Shown: positions 9,015-22,875, counted from the stretch's first letter. The stretch: DNA of 30,165 bases from Byssochlamys sp. IMV 00236 (GCA_001931875.2 MSJH02000304.1:1-30165), one strand, 5' to 3'. Translations and numbers: made by a program. Notes: generated by a model not told the origin, from the sequence alone.

Positions 9015-10206
9015 ATGAACGATCCCAATCAATTTGAACTTGCTGAACCTCCTTTAGATGGCATCACAAACATTTGCTTCAACCAAGAGGATCCGAAATA
9101 CCTGTTGGCGTCTTCATGGGATAAAGTAATAGTGACTGCAGTTATTTTACGCGTTCTTTTTTTAATGTATTGTATAGACATTAAGACTCTATGATACAGC
9201 AGCCAATCACTTGGTTTGTAAATTTGAAAATGAAGCAGCTCTCTTGGATTGCTGCTTTATGAATGATTCAGTTGCTTTCAGTGGTGGCGTTGATCATAAA
9301 GTGAAAAAGTAAATAATGCACAAGAAGGGTAGTCAGTTACTTACTTTCAACATTAGGTACGACCTCAACACCAAGACAGATATAGTTCTTGGGGAACATG
9401 GAGGAGGGGTACGCTGCGTTGAATGGAGTTCGTTAACAAGTAAAGCTTTTTAGTCTTTTTTTTTTAAAAAAAAAGGATAATGAAAACTAACTCTTATAGA
9501 TTGCTTATACACTGGATCATGGGATACAACCCTTCAACTATGGGATCCACGCAGCCAAGAAAGCCAGCAGAAAGTAGTTTTACCAAATAAGGTGTTCAGT
9601 ATGGATTTATTAAACAATACATTAGCCGTAGCGATGGCAGATAGACACATTCACATTTACGATACTAGAAACATGAAGGAGCCCTGGCAAGTCCGAGACA
9701 CAACTCTTAAATATATGCTCAAGTGCATTCGATTGATGCCTCGCGCTGAAGGATTTGCGTGCTCGTCTATCGAAGGTCGTGTCGCTTTGGAATTCTTTGA
9801 ACCTGTACGAGAAGATAAGCGATATGCATTCAAATTACATCGTCAGACTATTAACGATACCGAAGTGGTTTATCCTGTGAATGCACTTGCCTTTCACCCC
9901 ATGTAAGCTCAATTTCAACTGTTATAGGGAACTTGACTAATCATCATTTACAGATATGGTACCTTTGCTTCGGGTGGATCAGACTGCATTGTCAATGTTT
10001 GGGATGGTGTAAACAGAAAACGCGTTAAGCAACTTCCTGGTTATCCAGATGAAATTGCCAGTTTGGCCTTTAACCGTGATGGCTCTGTATTAGCCATAGC
10101 GAGCAGTTATACATTTGATGAAGGTGAGCGTGATCATGCCCCCGATACCATTTTTATTAGACAAATGCAAGACGTTGAGGTTAGACCTCGTGTGATCAAT
10201 CAGTAA
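9015..10206 (+). CDS. BUB3: Mitotic checkpoint WD40 protein Bub3 (326 aa)
   Basis: Five exons: 9015-9125, 9178-9308, 9357-9439, 9500-9902, 9954-10206. The 326-residue product is the usual size for Bub3. Bub3 is a WD40 propeller that binds GLEBS motifs of Bub1 and Mad3/BubR1 and brings them to kinetochores for the spindle assembly checkpoint. Visible family marks: LLASSWDKTLRLYD, the segment GGVDHKVKKYDLNT, VRCVEW followed by TGSWDTTLQLWDPR, a middle block with FSMDLL and IHIYDTRNM, and the C-terminal block LAFHPIYGTFASGGSDC and NVWDG. These separate it from the related nuclear-export factor Rae1. The N-terminus is complete and starts where the family normally starts. The upstream gap to the preceding gene is only 42 nt, so its promoter probably lies within or before that gene. 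Confidence 0.95.
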
Positions 10207-10280
10207 TAATAAAAAAAAAATGTACATATAAAAGAGTCAATTTATCTTGACTGCTGTGACAAGTATTTCTGACTTTTTAA

Positions 10281-10286
10281 ACGCGT
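10281..10286. promoter_or_regulatory. ACGCGT (MluI cell-cycle box) upstream of DNA ligase I
   Basis: ACGCGT lies about 40 nt before the ligase start codon. In budding yeast this MCB sequence is bound by MBF and drives G1/S expression of replication genes, including the ligase CDC9. The same hexamer occurs about eight times in this window, several of them inside coding DNA, so position alone is modest support. Confidence 0.4.
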
Positions 10287-10324
10287 TCTTTGTCTGTCTT
10301 TCTCACTTTTTTTCGTGTCATATC

Positions 10325-13061
10325 ATGGGTTCATCCAAAAAACAGTCGACTCTAAGGTACATTTCTTGTCTTATTTGAACGTTGAATTTAACCTAATGAA
10401 CAGCAACTTTTTTAATGGCGGCAATACACAATCAAAGAATTCAACTGGATCTAAATCAGTTGAAGACAAAGTAGATCAAGACGCTGGTAGCAAGCGTAAA
10501 AAGATAATTATCTCAGATAGCGAAGAATCTGAATCGGAGGAAGCAATGACAAAAAAGATTCGAGCTGAAGATGTTAGTAAAACAAGAACAGAGAGTGGGG
10601 ATGTAGTGATGACAGAAGCCGATGATAGTCAAGATGTTGATAAAGAAATTGAAGAAGCTGTTGCTGAGGAAAAAGAGGAAAAGCAAGAACAAAAAGAAAC
10701 TAAGGCAGTCATTCAGATTCTGTAAGCTCAAGTGTATATATTTCTTGTTGAATATATATTTAAACATTATATATAGAGCGACAACTGGAACGATAAAAAA
10801 AGCAGATATCAATTGGGAAAAGGAAGCACCGTATGTTCGTCTGGAAGTGACAGTTGTTGTTTATTAATGCGTTGCTTAGTATTCCTTATGCTGTACTATG
10901 TAAAACGTTCGAGAAATGCGAAAACACGACCAAACGATTGGAAATTACAGAGTATCTTGTTAGCTTGTTCTCAAAGGTCATTCAGCTGCGCCCTGATGGA
11001 TTACTGGAGATATTGTACATGTGCATTAACAAGGTAAGTCTCTTGTTATCATTCATAAACGACACAGAATGAACATTCTTTTTTTATACTTAGCTTTGTC
11101 CCGATTATGAAGGACTTGAACTCGGTATTGGTGAATCGTTGTTGATTAAAGCCATTGCTGAGTCTACGGGTAGAAGCGCCAAACAGATCAAGGCAGAGTA
11201 TGCAAAAATAGGTGACCTTGGTACAATTGCAAAGGTTGGGTAAAAAGTGAAGTATATGAGAGGGGCTTCTAATGTCTTTATAGGAAAGCAAAGGATCTCA
11301 AAGGACACTATTTAAGCCCAAGGCTTTGACTGTATCTCATGTATTCCGTGTACTGAAGGAGGTTGCTAAAATTAGTGGGCATTCTGTAAGGAATTCTATC
11401 AACACTTTTACTTCATTACTCATTTTTTTTTGTTAGGCACAAAGTAAAAAAGTGGAGAAGATCAAAGGTTTACTTGTAGCATGTCAAGAGAATGAAGCAA
11501 AATACATCATTCGTCAATTAGAAGGCAAGCTGAGAATAGGTTTAGCGGAACAAACGGTTTTATCTGCGCTTGCTCAAGCAGTGATGCTGCATAAGCTAAG
11601 TTCCTCCAAAGTATCTACAACAAAGAAAGAGGAGTTACTCGTTAGTGCTGTTGATACAGTCAAATATGTATACAAGTAAGATAGCCCCTTCTTTTTGAAT
11701 ACTTTATTTTTCTCACACAATTTATAGCCAATTACCATGCTATGATGATATTGTACCTGCATTATTAAAATATCCTGTTGAAGAACTACTTGATCACTGT
11801 ACGATGCACCCTGGTGTGCCATTGAAGCCTATGCTTGCTCATCCGACAAAAAGTTTGACTGAGGTATTGGATCGATTTGAAGGACAGACATTCACTTGTG
11901 AATTCAAGTACGACGGTGAACGTGCTCAAGTGAGTAAGAAATGAACTTTACTATCCCATGAAAGTAATACATGATCTAGATTCACAAGTTAGCCAATGGA
12001 GAAATCCGTGTGTACAGTCGTAACTCTGAAAATATGTCTGTGAGATATCCAGATATCATGAATGCGATTGAAAAGGTTAGTAACAACTGAAATATACTAT
12101 AGAAATAAAAAGAATGCTTATATGTAATCTATAGTGGGTCAAACCAACAACAGAAACATTCATATTGGACTGTGAAGCTGTTGCCTGGGACAAGGAATCC
12201 CAAAAGATCTTACCTTTCCAAATCCTGAGCACACGTAAGCGTAAAGATGTCAAAGAAGAAGAAATCAAGGTACGCGTGGCCGTGTTTGCCTTTGACTGCC
12301 TCTATTTAAATGGAAAGTCTCTGTTGCGGGATCCTCTAGAAGTGCGTCGTGAAAAGTTGCGTGATGCCTTTCAGGAAACAGAAAATGAATTTTATTTTGC
12401 AAAGCATATGGATTCTAATAATATTGAGGACATACAAACCTTTTTGGACGTGTCGATCACCAGCAACTGTGAAGGGTTGATGGTCAAATCGTTCAGTGGA
12501 CCTGAAGCGACGTACGAACCATCAAAGCGATCCCGAAACTGGCTCAAGGTCAAAAAGGACTACTTGAGCGGCGTGGGTGATTCGATGGACCTGGTAGTTA
12601 TTGGTGCTTACTACGGACGTGGCAAACGTACATCTGTTTATGGTGCGTTCCTGCTTGCTTGCTATGACCCTGAGACAGAAGAGTATCAGACGATCTGTAA
12701 GCTCGGCACAGGTTTCTCTGAAGAAAACCTGCAGCTATTTTATGATACGCTCAAAGACCATGTGATAGAAGAGCCCAGGAGGTTTTATACCCTAGGAGAT
12801 AGCCCACCCAAGCCTGACATCTGGTTTGAACCTGTTCAAGTGTGGGAAGTCAAGTGTGCCGATCTCAGTATCAGTCCAACCTACATGGCTGGCGTAGGCA
12901 AAGTGGATGAAACCAAAGGAATCTCGCTTCGTTTTCCTCGATTTATTCGTGTGAGAGACGATAAGGAGCCCGAGGATGCAACAACGAGTGAGCAAATATC
13001 TGATTTTTACTTTTCACAACAAAGCCAGCAAGGCAATAAGGCAGAAAGCATGGACTATTAA
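10325..13061 (+). CDS. LIG1: ATP-dependent DNA ligase I (754 aa, 10 exons)
   Basis: Exons: 10325-10356, 10404-10721, 10777-10830, 10880-11033, 11094-11234, 11284-11385, 11437-11675, 11728-11929, 11980-12075, 12135-13061. The product seals Okazaki fragments and repair nicks in the nucleus (Cdc9/LIG1). The N-terminus carries a PCNA-binding PIP box, QSTLSNFF at residues 7-14, split by intron 1, then an acidic Ser/Glu-rich unstructured region. The DNA-binding domain shows [20 protein letters not shown]. The adenylation domain has the active-site motif KYDGERAQ with the nucleotide-accepting lysine at about 407, then LDCEAVAWD and FDCLYLNG. The OB-fold end has [18 protein letters not shown] and the family-typical [14 protein letters not shown]. 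Length nearly equals yeast Cdc9 (755). Intron 5 uses an unusual GTTGGG donor. The gene converges on GEM1, with 56 nt between stop codons. Confidence 0.97.
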
Positions 13062-13117
13062 ACATGGCATGCTTTTTTTTTTTCTTTTTTTCTTTATTAC
13101 AAATACAATTAGAGTTT

Positions 13118-15778
<2,661 letters not shown>

Positions 15779-15885
15779 TGCTTAAAACGCGCAAAGGAAA
15801 AAAAGAAATAATAAAAAAAACAATGGTAGTTTAATTATAAAAAAATAACGATAGAATGTGACTTTTATGTAAATGGCAATGCTTA

Positions 15886-15920
<35 letters not shown>
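15886..15920. repeat. CT/CTTT simple repeat
   Basis: CTCTCTCT followed by repeated CTTT units ends one base before the stop codon of UBC8 (15922-15924), so on the gene strand it is a purine-rich tract at the very start of the 3' UTR. Confidence 0.9.
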
Positions 15921-15921
<1 letters not shown>

Positions 15922-15922
<1 letters not shown>

Positions 15923-16744
15923 TACAATTCCATACCAGCAGCCTCATCTTCAGAAGAATCAAAGTTTACAGAACTCATATCATCCTCATCCGAACTTTCT
16001 TCAGCTGCGGCATCAGCTGCTTCTTTCGTGGCATATCTTGCTACATAATCTAAAATATTGTCTATGAGTCACACGTTCATTATTTATCATGAAATTACCT
16101 TTGACTTTTAATTCATATTTAGCAGGTTCTCTCATTAATAAAGCAGCAGCTTCACCATTTAAGGGATCTGTTGGATTAGGATAACGAAGTAATTGAGGAA
16201 GGAATACTTCAAATATATTGATCATGTCTATATATAAATGATTATTATAGCCTATATTTATGCATAAAAATAAAAAAAACTTTACCAAACATGGGACTCC
16301 ACGTTTGATTGATGACATCCAAACAGACTGAGCCACTCCTAATATTAAAAAGAGTTGGCGTGGGTGTATTTACTACTGTAATTTACTTACACTTCATCAA
16401 TATTTGGATGGAATATCCTATTCATAAAACCAATGCTTGGTGATTTATAAGGATACTGATCAGGAAGTTCGACGTGAACCTTCCAAACACCACCACTAAA
16501 AGGAGCTATAATAATAAATGTGTTATGACATATGTAATGATTCATATTATATGCTTTACTATCACTGGGTCCTTGAAAGCGCACATAAAACTCTTGCATA
16601 TTATCATTAACTAAAGTTACTTCATAGTCACTCATTAAACTACGCACAAGTATAAATGAGCAACTTGTAACATTTTCATTCTATCAAACACAAAACTCAC
16701 AGTTTCATAACATCTGTTTCTATTCTTCTTCTTGGTGTCGACAT
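15922..16744 (-). CDS. UBC8: Ubiquitin-conjugating enzyme E2, Ubc8/UBE2H type (182 aa)
   Basis: Minus strand, six exons in reading order: 16744-16701, 16639-16560, 16505-16391, 16338-16286, 16227-16099, 16049-15922. The product is a 182-residue E2 with the N-terminal [15 protein letters not shown] and the catalytic cysteine at about residue 85 in [17 protein letters not shown], which is diagnostic of UBE2H/Ubc8. It also has the E2 block [13 protein letters not shown] and FHPNID. After the fold comes an acidic Ser/Asp/Glu tail (DEDD, EDE), as in the family. Ubc8 is the partner E2 of the GID/CTLH ubiquitin ligase, which in yeast degrades gluconeogenic enzymes when glucose returns. Size matches human UBE2H (183). 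It shares a 232-nt divergent upstream region with NST1. Confidence 0.95.
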
Positions 16745-16976
16745 TCTTGCTTTGCGTAATTAAAAAGAGAAAAAAGAGAGAGAAAAAGCCAAAAAAGCAA
16801 GTTTAATACGCTTTGAATTGACTTTTTGATTGGGCAAAATTAGTTCTCCCCCCAAAAATCAATTCCCTTTGGAATCTACAAAAAAAAAAGTCCATTGGTA
16901 ATTCATTCCCAGCGCATTGCTCACATGATTATTTTTCTTTCTTTTTTATATTATTATTATTTCTTTCATTATATCA

Positions 16977-19111
16977 ATGATTATACCAGCTAAATCTATG
17001 AAGCGTAATACCTCTGTTGCCAAAAAGCCAAATAATAGAACCAAAAAGAAGGCTGGCAGCAGCAAGAAGAATGACATTTGGGATAATACAAGTCAAACAG
17101 AGGAACGCCAAAAGATTAGAGAATTTTGGATCCAACTCAGTGAAGAAGAAAGACGAGCACTGGTCAGAATAGAAAAGGAAACAGTACTGCGCAGGATGAA
17201 GGAACAACAGAAGCATACTTGTAACTGCTCTGTGTGTGGTAAAAAGAGGTAGATTGAAAGGGAAAGAGAATGACGATGTGTTGACCACTTTATATATATT
17301 TATAGTTCTGTCATTGAAGAAGAATTAGAAATACTTTATGATGCTTATTATGAAGAACTGGAAAAGTATGCTTGTCGTCAGCAATTCCAACAACAACAAC
17401 AACAACAAGAGGAAGAAGATACCAGCTCTGATGATGATATGGAAGAAGAGAGTTGTTGCAGTAGTAGCAGTGACGAAGAGGTTGGTATCAAGATAAAGAA
17501 TACACTCACAGTAAAAGGTGAGATGAAACATCATATTTTCCCCCCTTAGAAAATTGACTTTGAGTAGAAGGAAATGTAATCACCCTTGCCGACGATTTAA
17601 TAAAAAATGATGGTAGAAAATTCCTAGAAATGATGGAAAAAATCACTGATCAAAAATTGAAAAGAGAACGGGAATTACAAAGTGAAGACGATGATGACGT
17701 GTATGATGAGGTTGACATACATGATGCCGATACCGAAGAAGATTTCGACGAACATGATGATGAGGACGAGGAACTCAAAACAGAAGAGCAGCGAATGGAA
17801 GAAGGACGAAAGATGTTTCAAGTTTTTGCCGCCCGTATGTTTGAGCAACGCGTCATGCAGGCGTATCGTGAAAAAGTCGCACAGGACAGACAGCGGCGTT
17901 TGATTGAGGAACTCGAAGAAGAAGACCGGCTGCGTCAGGAACGAGAGCTCAAAAAACAGCGTGAACGCGAAAAGAAGCGAGAGACAAAACGTTTAGAGAA
18001 GTTGAAGCAAGAACAAGAACGATTAGAGATGGAAGCTAAAAAGAAGCAGGAAGAGGAAGAAAGGCAACGCAAGCTAAAAGAGCTTCAAGAACTGGAAAGA
18101 AAACGTAAAGAAGAGGAAAGGAAGCAAAAGGAAGCTGAAAAGCAACGAAAAGAAGCGGAAAGACTACGTAAAGAAGAAGAAAAGAGAAAAAGAGAACAGG
18201 AAGAACTAGAGCGAAAGAAGAAAGAAGAAGAGAAAAAGAGAAAGGAGGAAGAGGAACGAAAGAAGAAAGAGGAAGAAAAGCGAAAAGAAGAAAAAAGACA
18301 AAGGGAAGAACAGGCCAGACAGGAAAAGTTAAAACAACAAGAATCACTCAATTCACTAAATACCCCAAGCACAACAATTGAACGACCACGTAAAAGCTCA
18401 GCAGCTGGACCTATCGGTGGCCCGATCATGAAAGGAAAAGCGTCAACTGTTCAATATCAGCAAGCGAATAATGAACACTCATTCTTTACAAACTATCTAT
18501 TTGGACAATCTTCAGGACAAGGTATATATGCATTTTATTTTCATTTTATGCTTTTGCTGATGTCATTGTGTATAGATAATCACTGTAAAAGTAAAAGGCG
18601 TATATCTTATGAAAATATACATCAAGACTGGACAAATGGATGGACAGCATTATCTGACGCCGTTCATGAAAAGCTCTTTGGCGATATGATTGTAACTATA
18701 ACTATTGTTATCAAACAAAAGTTGATCATGTTTTTAATTTTTTTTTTATAGGCTGATCGAAGTACGTTCATCCTGTCAAAAGCCAAAGAAGCCTATTTAA
18801 AGCTGAATGAGGCTACAGAAACAAAGTATGGAATCACACCCAGTTATCAACTATTAGCACAAGTTCATTTGACAATGAATGCATTAGCTGAATCTCAGCA
18901 AGCGTTTATTGATATGCTTGAATTATACGAAACATTAAATAATTCGAAATCAAGTGAATTTGAATGTGTTTATAATCAGCAACAAGGATATATTATACGT
19001 TTACTTAACTTAAGGCCAAGGTCATCTTCTATACCAGCTCATATTCCTTCTACTTCATCTTCAAATTATGCATTCGATAACAACAACAATAATAACACAG
19101 GACTATTTTAA
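16977..19111 (+). CDS. NST1: Stress response protein Nst1 (637 aa, 5 exons)
   Basis: Exons: 16977-17248, 17306-17517, 17568-18521, 18576-18691, 18752-19111. Nst1 is linked in yeast to salt tolerance and to mRNA-processing or P-body partners; its molecular role is unclear. Conserved segments seen: [21 protein letters not shown] (49-69), [16 protein letters not shown] with three closely spaced Cys (82, 84, 87), then [17 protein letters not shown] poly-Gln and acidic Ser-rich stretch follows, then [20 protein letters not shown]. The middle is a very long charged Glu/Lys/Arg helix of over 200 residues, typical of the family. The protein is shorter than yeast Nst1. Intron 3 (18522-18575) is 54 nt and stop-free in frame, so an 18-residue longer isoform is possible by retention. 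The stop is only 15 nt from the DEF1 stop. Confidence 0.88.
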
Positions 19112-19126
19112 ATAAAATCTTTTTTA

Positions 19127-20670
19127 TTATTGACTCCAGTACTGTTGTTGTTGGTTATAAGGATACATTGGCATACTAAAATACTGAGTTGATTGCTGTT
19201 GTTGCTGAGGCTGCTGCTGCTGCTGTTGTTGTTGTTGTTGTTGTTGGGGCTTCTTTTCAGTTGAATAAAAATCATAATATGTATTGTAGTTAGCAAAGAA
19301 TGAGGGTGGAGGCTGTTGTTGTTGTTGTTGTTGTTCCAAATACATTTGATTGTACTTGGTTATTGCTGGTGCTGGCATATAGTAGCCGAATTGAGAGGCA
19401 TTACTATACATGGGCTGCTGTTGTTGTTGTTGTGGTGGTGGTGGTGGTTGGTCATAAAACAAGTTGTTTGCCTCCAGTTTATCACTCCATAAGCTACTGC
19501 TACCACTTACTGTAACAGGAGGGGTAGTGGTAGTAGCGGCAGGAATGACAGGGTTGATAGCATTGGTGGGAGTAATGACAGGATGGATAGGAGTAGATCG
19601 ATTGTCATAATAATTCTATAAATAATAACAATTAGTCTATGGATTGTATAATTGAAAGATATGAATTACCATAGTATTACTACGATATTGTTGATCATGG
19701 CCACCATAAATACTATAATCCAACGAGTTAAATAGAGATGATGTCTTCTCAGTCTGTGGTTTAACAGAATTAAACAAGTCATCTAAAACGCTTGATTGCC
19801 TATATAATAATTATTTGTTTATATTTGATGTATTTTATACATTAACCATGTCTTTACTTGATCTCTGTCCTTTCTTCATTCAACTTTAATTTACTTAAAT
19901 GTGTTGATAGATCATCTTTAGTCGTACTCTTTTCTTTATTATCATTCATAAGCCATGATCTTGGTTGTTCTTGTTGTTTGTTATTATTGACAGTTTTGTC
20001 TTTTGTCACGGGTTCAGGGTTTGATCTGGGAATCAAAAAAATGTCAACAACTGTTTAATTTAAAAGAAAGAGCCCTTACTCTTGCAATAAACTAGCCCAT
20101 GTCTTTGGTGCACTATTTGGCTTTTTATTACTCGATGGTGCCTTCAATGGATCATGACTTGCTGGGGTTGACCATGGATCTACTGTTGGTTTCTTCATTG
20201 TTGTCGTTTGCCATGGAACAAGAGGTTTTCTGCCAATTGATGATCGTGGCTGTTGTTGCTTAGACATTGACCTTGGTTTATGTGATGTACTCTCTTGTAT
20301 AGGTTTATTTGTACCATTATTCACATTTGTTGTTGTTGCTGTTGTTGTATTTGTAGCTGTTGCTGTCGTTGTTGATACTGCTTGTACTTCCTTCTTTGAC
20401 TTTTTCGTTTTCACTTCATCCCATTGATTAGCATGCCCTGAAGTATATTGCCATATCTATAAGCTTATTCCGTTGTGAAATATTATGCCATGTGTTGTGC
20501 ATACCTATGCTAATTCTGTCAATTGCTAATTCTAAATCTCCGTCCGTATCTTGAAGAGTAAATAAGAGATCTTCTTCTGTCCAGTCTGTAAATAGTTCTT
20601 TCAACATTGATAACTGTGAGGTATATTTGGACTTGAGTTTCTTGGTGTCATTCTTTTCTGTTGAACTCAT
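19127..20670 (-). CDS. DEF1: RNA polymerase II degradation factor Def1-like (436 aa)
   Basis: Minus strand, five exons in reading order: 20670-20505, 20437-20080, 20025-19858, 19799-19670, 19615-19127. Def1 has an N-terminal CUE ubiquitin-binding domain and a long Gln-rich tail. In yeast it brings elongin-cullin ligase to stalled RNA polymerase II. The CUE-like part is at about 17-62: SQLSMLKELFTDWTEEDLL, then DGDLELAIDRIS, followed by HANQWDEVKTKKSKKE, a block I associate with fungal Def1. Further marks are WASLLQE and Trp-Ser-Thr-Pro stretches. The last exon is rich in poly-Gln, poly-Pro and Tyr, with at least three Gln runs and the ending YWSQ. It is shorter than yeast Def1 (738). The large exon 5 and low complexity make the CUE region the firm part of the call. 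Confidence 0.86.
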
Positions 20671-21083
20671 TTTATAAACAATGTTTTTATAAAGAGAAGA
20701 AAAAAAATAAAACTATTGAAAAGTGGCAAGCTTCATTGTGACTGACATAAATAGCAACTTTTCACATTTTATTCTTTCACTATGTTGCTCTCCTTCCTCT
20801 CTCTCTCTCTGTCTCTCTGTCTGTCTGTCTTCACATAGAATTAAGAAGCCTACATATATCTCTTTCATCAAGAAATCAAAGCTTTTAATCAAACAAAAAG
20901 TGGGGGGAAATGAGCACTGAATTGTTTGTATTTCTCAAATGGAAACAGCCAACACGCTTTAACCCAATACACTTTGAAGTATACTTTGATTTGTTCGATT
21001 ACAACCACACTTCCGACAGTTTAACCGGCGCTAGAATTTTTCTATTGTTTACTTGCTGAAAGGAATACACACACTCTCAATCA
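20671..21083. promoter_or_regulatory. Divergent region between DEF1 and MCP2, with CT/GTCT repeats
   Basis: These 413 nt separate two genes transcribed away from each other. The region holds a CT run merging into GTCT units at about 20788-20831. No distinct TATA box or known site stands out. A spurious 65-codon frame is read through the repeat. Confidence 0.45.
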
Positions 21084-22875
21084 ATGTTTCGACCTTTCAC
21101 AACAGCATTCAGTCAAAGGCTTTATCTAAAGCCAAATAGGAGATGGTCACTTTGTCTTGCAGGAGGCATGGGTCTCATTTGGTATGAATCTGATGATCGT
21201 CCCAAACTGATCTGGACGGCTGCACAACGTATAGGACTTGCCGCCAGGATCGGTCTACAGGTTGCTACTGATTACAAGTTGGTACAGTCAAGATCGTACT
21301 CATCTGAACAAGAATGCATCGAAGCCAAAAGTCAATGTCACTTGCGATCTGCTCAACGAGTATTAAGAGGACTTCAAAAACTTGGTGGGATCTATGTCAA
21401 GTTGGGTCAACATGTCTCCACAATGAACTACATCTTGCCGATCGAATGGACTTCGACCTTGGCTGTCCTTCAGGATCGCTGTGACCCTAGTACGCCCGAG
21501 GATCTGCGAGCGATGTTTTGGCATGACTGCGGGCAATCACTTGATGACGTCTTTGATGAATTCAATTGGCAGCCGATCGGTGTAGCATCGCTTGCCCAAG
21601 TGCACAAGGCACGTCTAGGATCACAGTGGGTGGCTGTCAAATTTCAACATGCTCGTCTAGATGAGTTTTATAGGATTGATCTTCAGACAGTTTCCTTCAT
21701 CACTCACACCATCAAACGCATATTTCCTGATTTTGGCTTTGAATGGATCATGGAAGAAATGGAGCAATCACTACCTCAAGAACTCGATTTTGAGCATGAG
21801 GCTGCGAATGCCTTGCAGGTCAAGAAGAATTTTGAACACTGCTCAACAGCACTAGTGATTCCAAATATCATTTGGGCCAAAAGGCGAATTCTCTGCATGG
21901 AGTGTAAATATCTAAAAAAAAATAAAGAAGAAAGAACTAACAGCTGTGTAGTTATTGACGGAGCACGAGTGGACGACTTGGAATATCTTGAAAAACATCA
22001 TATCGATTCGAGTGCGGTGTCAACAGAGATAACAAACATCTTTTCAAAAATGATGTTTATTGATGGGTAAATAGAGTGACGGCATGTTGACATATACTTA
22101 TTGCTTGTAGATTTGTACACTGCGATCCACGTAAGAACAATTCTATAGTGTCAGCTCACGTTCTCATATTGAAGCAATAGATCCTGGCAATATCTTTATT
22201 CGACCTGCCAAAAGAACCCGAACTCATCCTTACAATTTTGATGTTGTTCTCTTAGACCACGGGCTGTACCGAACCCTCACTGACCAATTACGCACTGATT
22301 ATGCGCACCTGTGGACATCGTTAATTCGAGGCGAAGAAGAAGGTATACGTAAATACTCACTCCGCGTGGGTTGTCGACCAGAGTCGCATCGGCTCTTTGC
22401 TTCTCTCTTGACTGGACGGGAATGGTCGACGATCCAATCCGCCAGTCTTTCGTCTGATCGAACGATCACGGAGATCAGCCGAGTGTCTGGTCGTGCAAAG
22501 CATTTTCTGAATCGCATTTACGATATTCTCGAGACTCTGCCGCGTATTGTGGTATTACTTCTAAAGACAAGTGATCTTCTTCGCAGCCTTGACGAAAACC
22601 TAAGAAAGAGCAAGGACAAATATATGACTTACGCTCTCATGGGCCGCTACTGCGCAGAAGCGGTTTGGATAGATCAAAAAATAAATCTGCTGCATCGTCT
22701 TCAAAGTGCCTTGACACTCTCTGCTGCTTGGGAGCTTTTCAAAAATTTAGTGGTGGCCTGGTGGAAATATGAACTTCTCGAGTTTGCTTTGTGGGCATAC
22801 AGAGTGCAGTCGTCGACTAGAGAAAAGTGGTTACTGCTTTGGAAACAAGAGATTGAACAAGTGAAATCGAGTTAG
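21084..22875 (+). CDS. MCP2: Mitochondrial ABC1/ADCK-family atypical kinase, Mcp2/ADCK1 type (549 aa)
   Basis: Exons: 21084-21903, 21952-22066, 22111-22130, 22181-22875. It belongs to the UbiB/ABC1/COQ8 atypical kinase family; among these it looks most like ADCK1 and yeast Mcp2, a mitochondrial protein tied to lipid balance and ER-mitochondria contact. Family marks: KLGQ at 106-109 in the KxGQ segment, the Ala-rich loop ASLAQVHKA (168-176), the VAVK lysine at about 186, LPQELDFEHEAAN (230-242), the catalytic loop FVHCDPHPGN (about 313-322), and LLDHGLY in place of DFG. The N-terminus is basic with a hydrophobic stretch (22-33), fitting mitochondrial import. Length is near yeast Mcp2 (569). 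Exon 3 is only 20 nt and encodes FVHCDPH. Intron 1 (48 nt) is stop-free and in frame. Confidence 0.93.

Noticed and set aside
10622..10867. 81-codon plus-strand frame in another phase across LIG1 exons 2-3
   Set aside because: Lys-rich out-of-frame reading of the acidic ligase N-terminus; it crosses introns that the ligase model needs.
18036..18429. Two long minus-strand frames with hydrophobic, Ser/Phe-rich products
   Set aside because: Antisense shadows of the NST1 Glu/Lys-rich helix.
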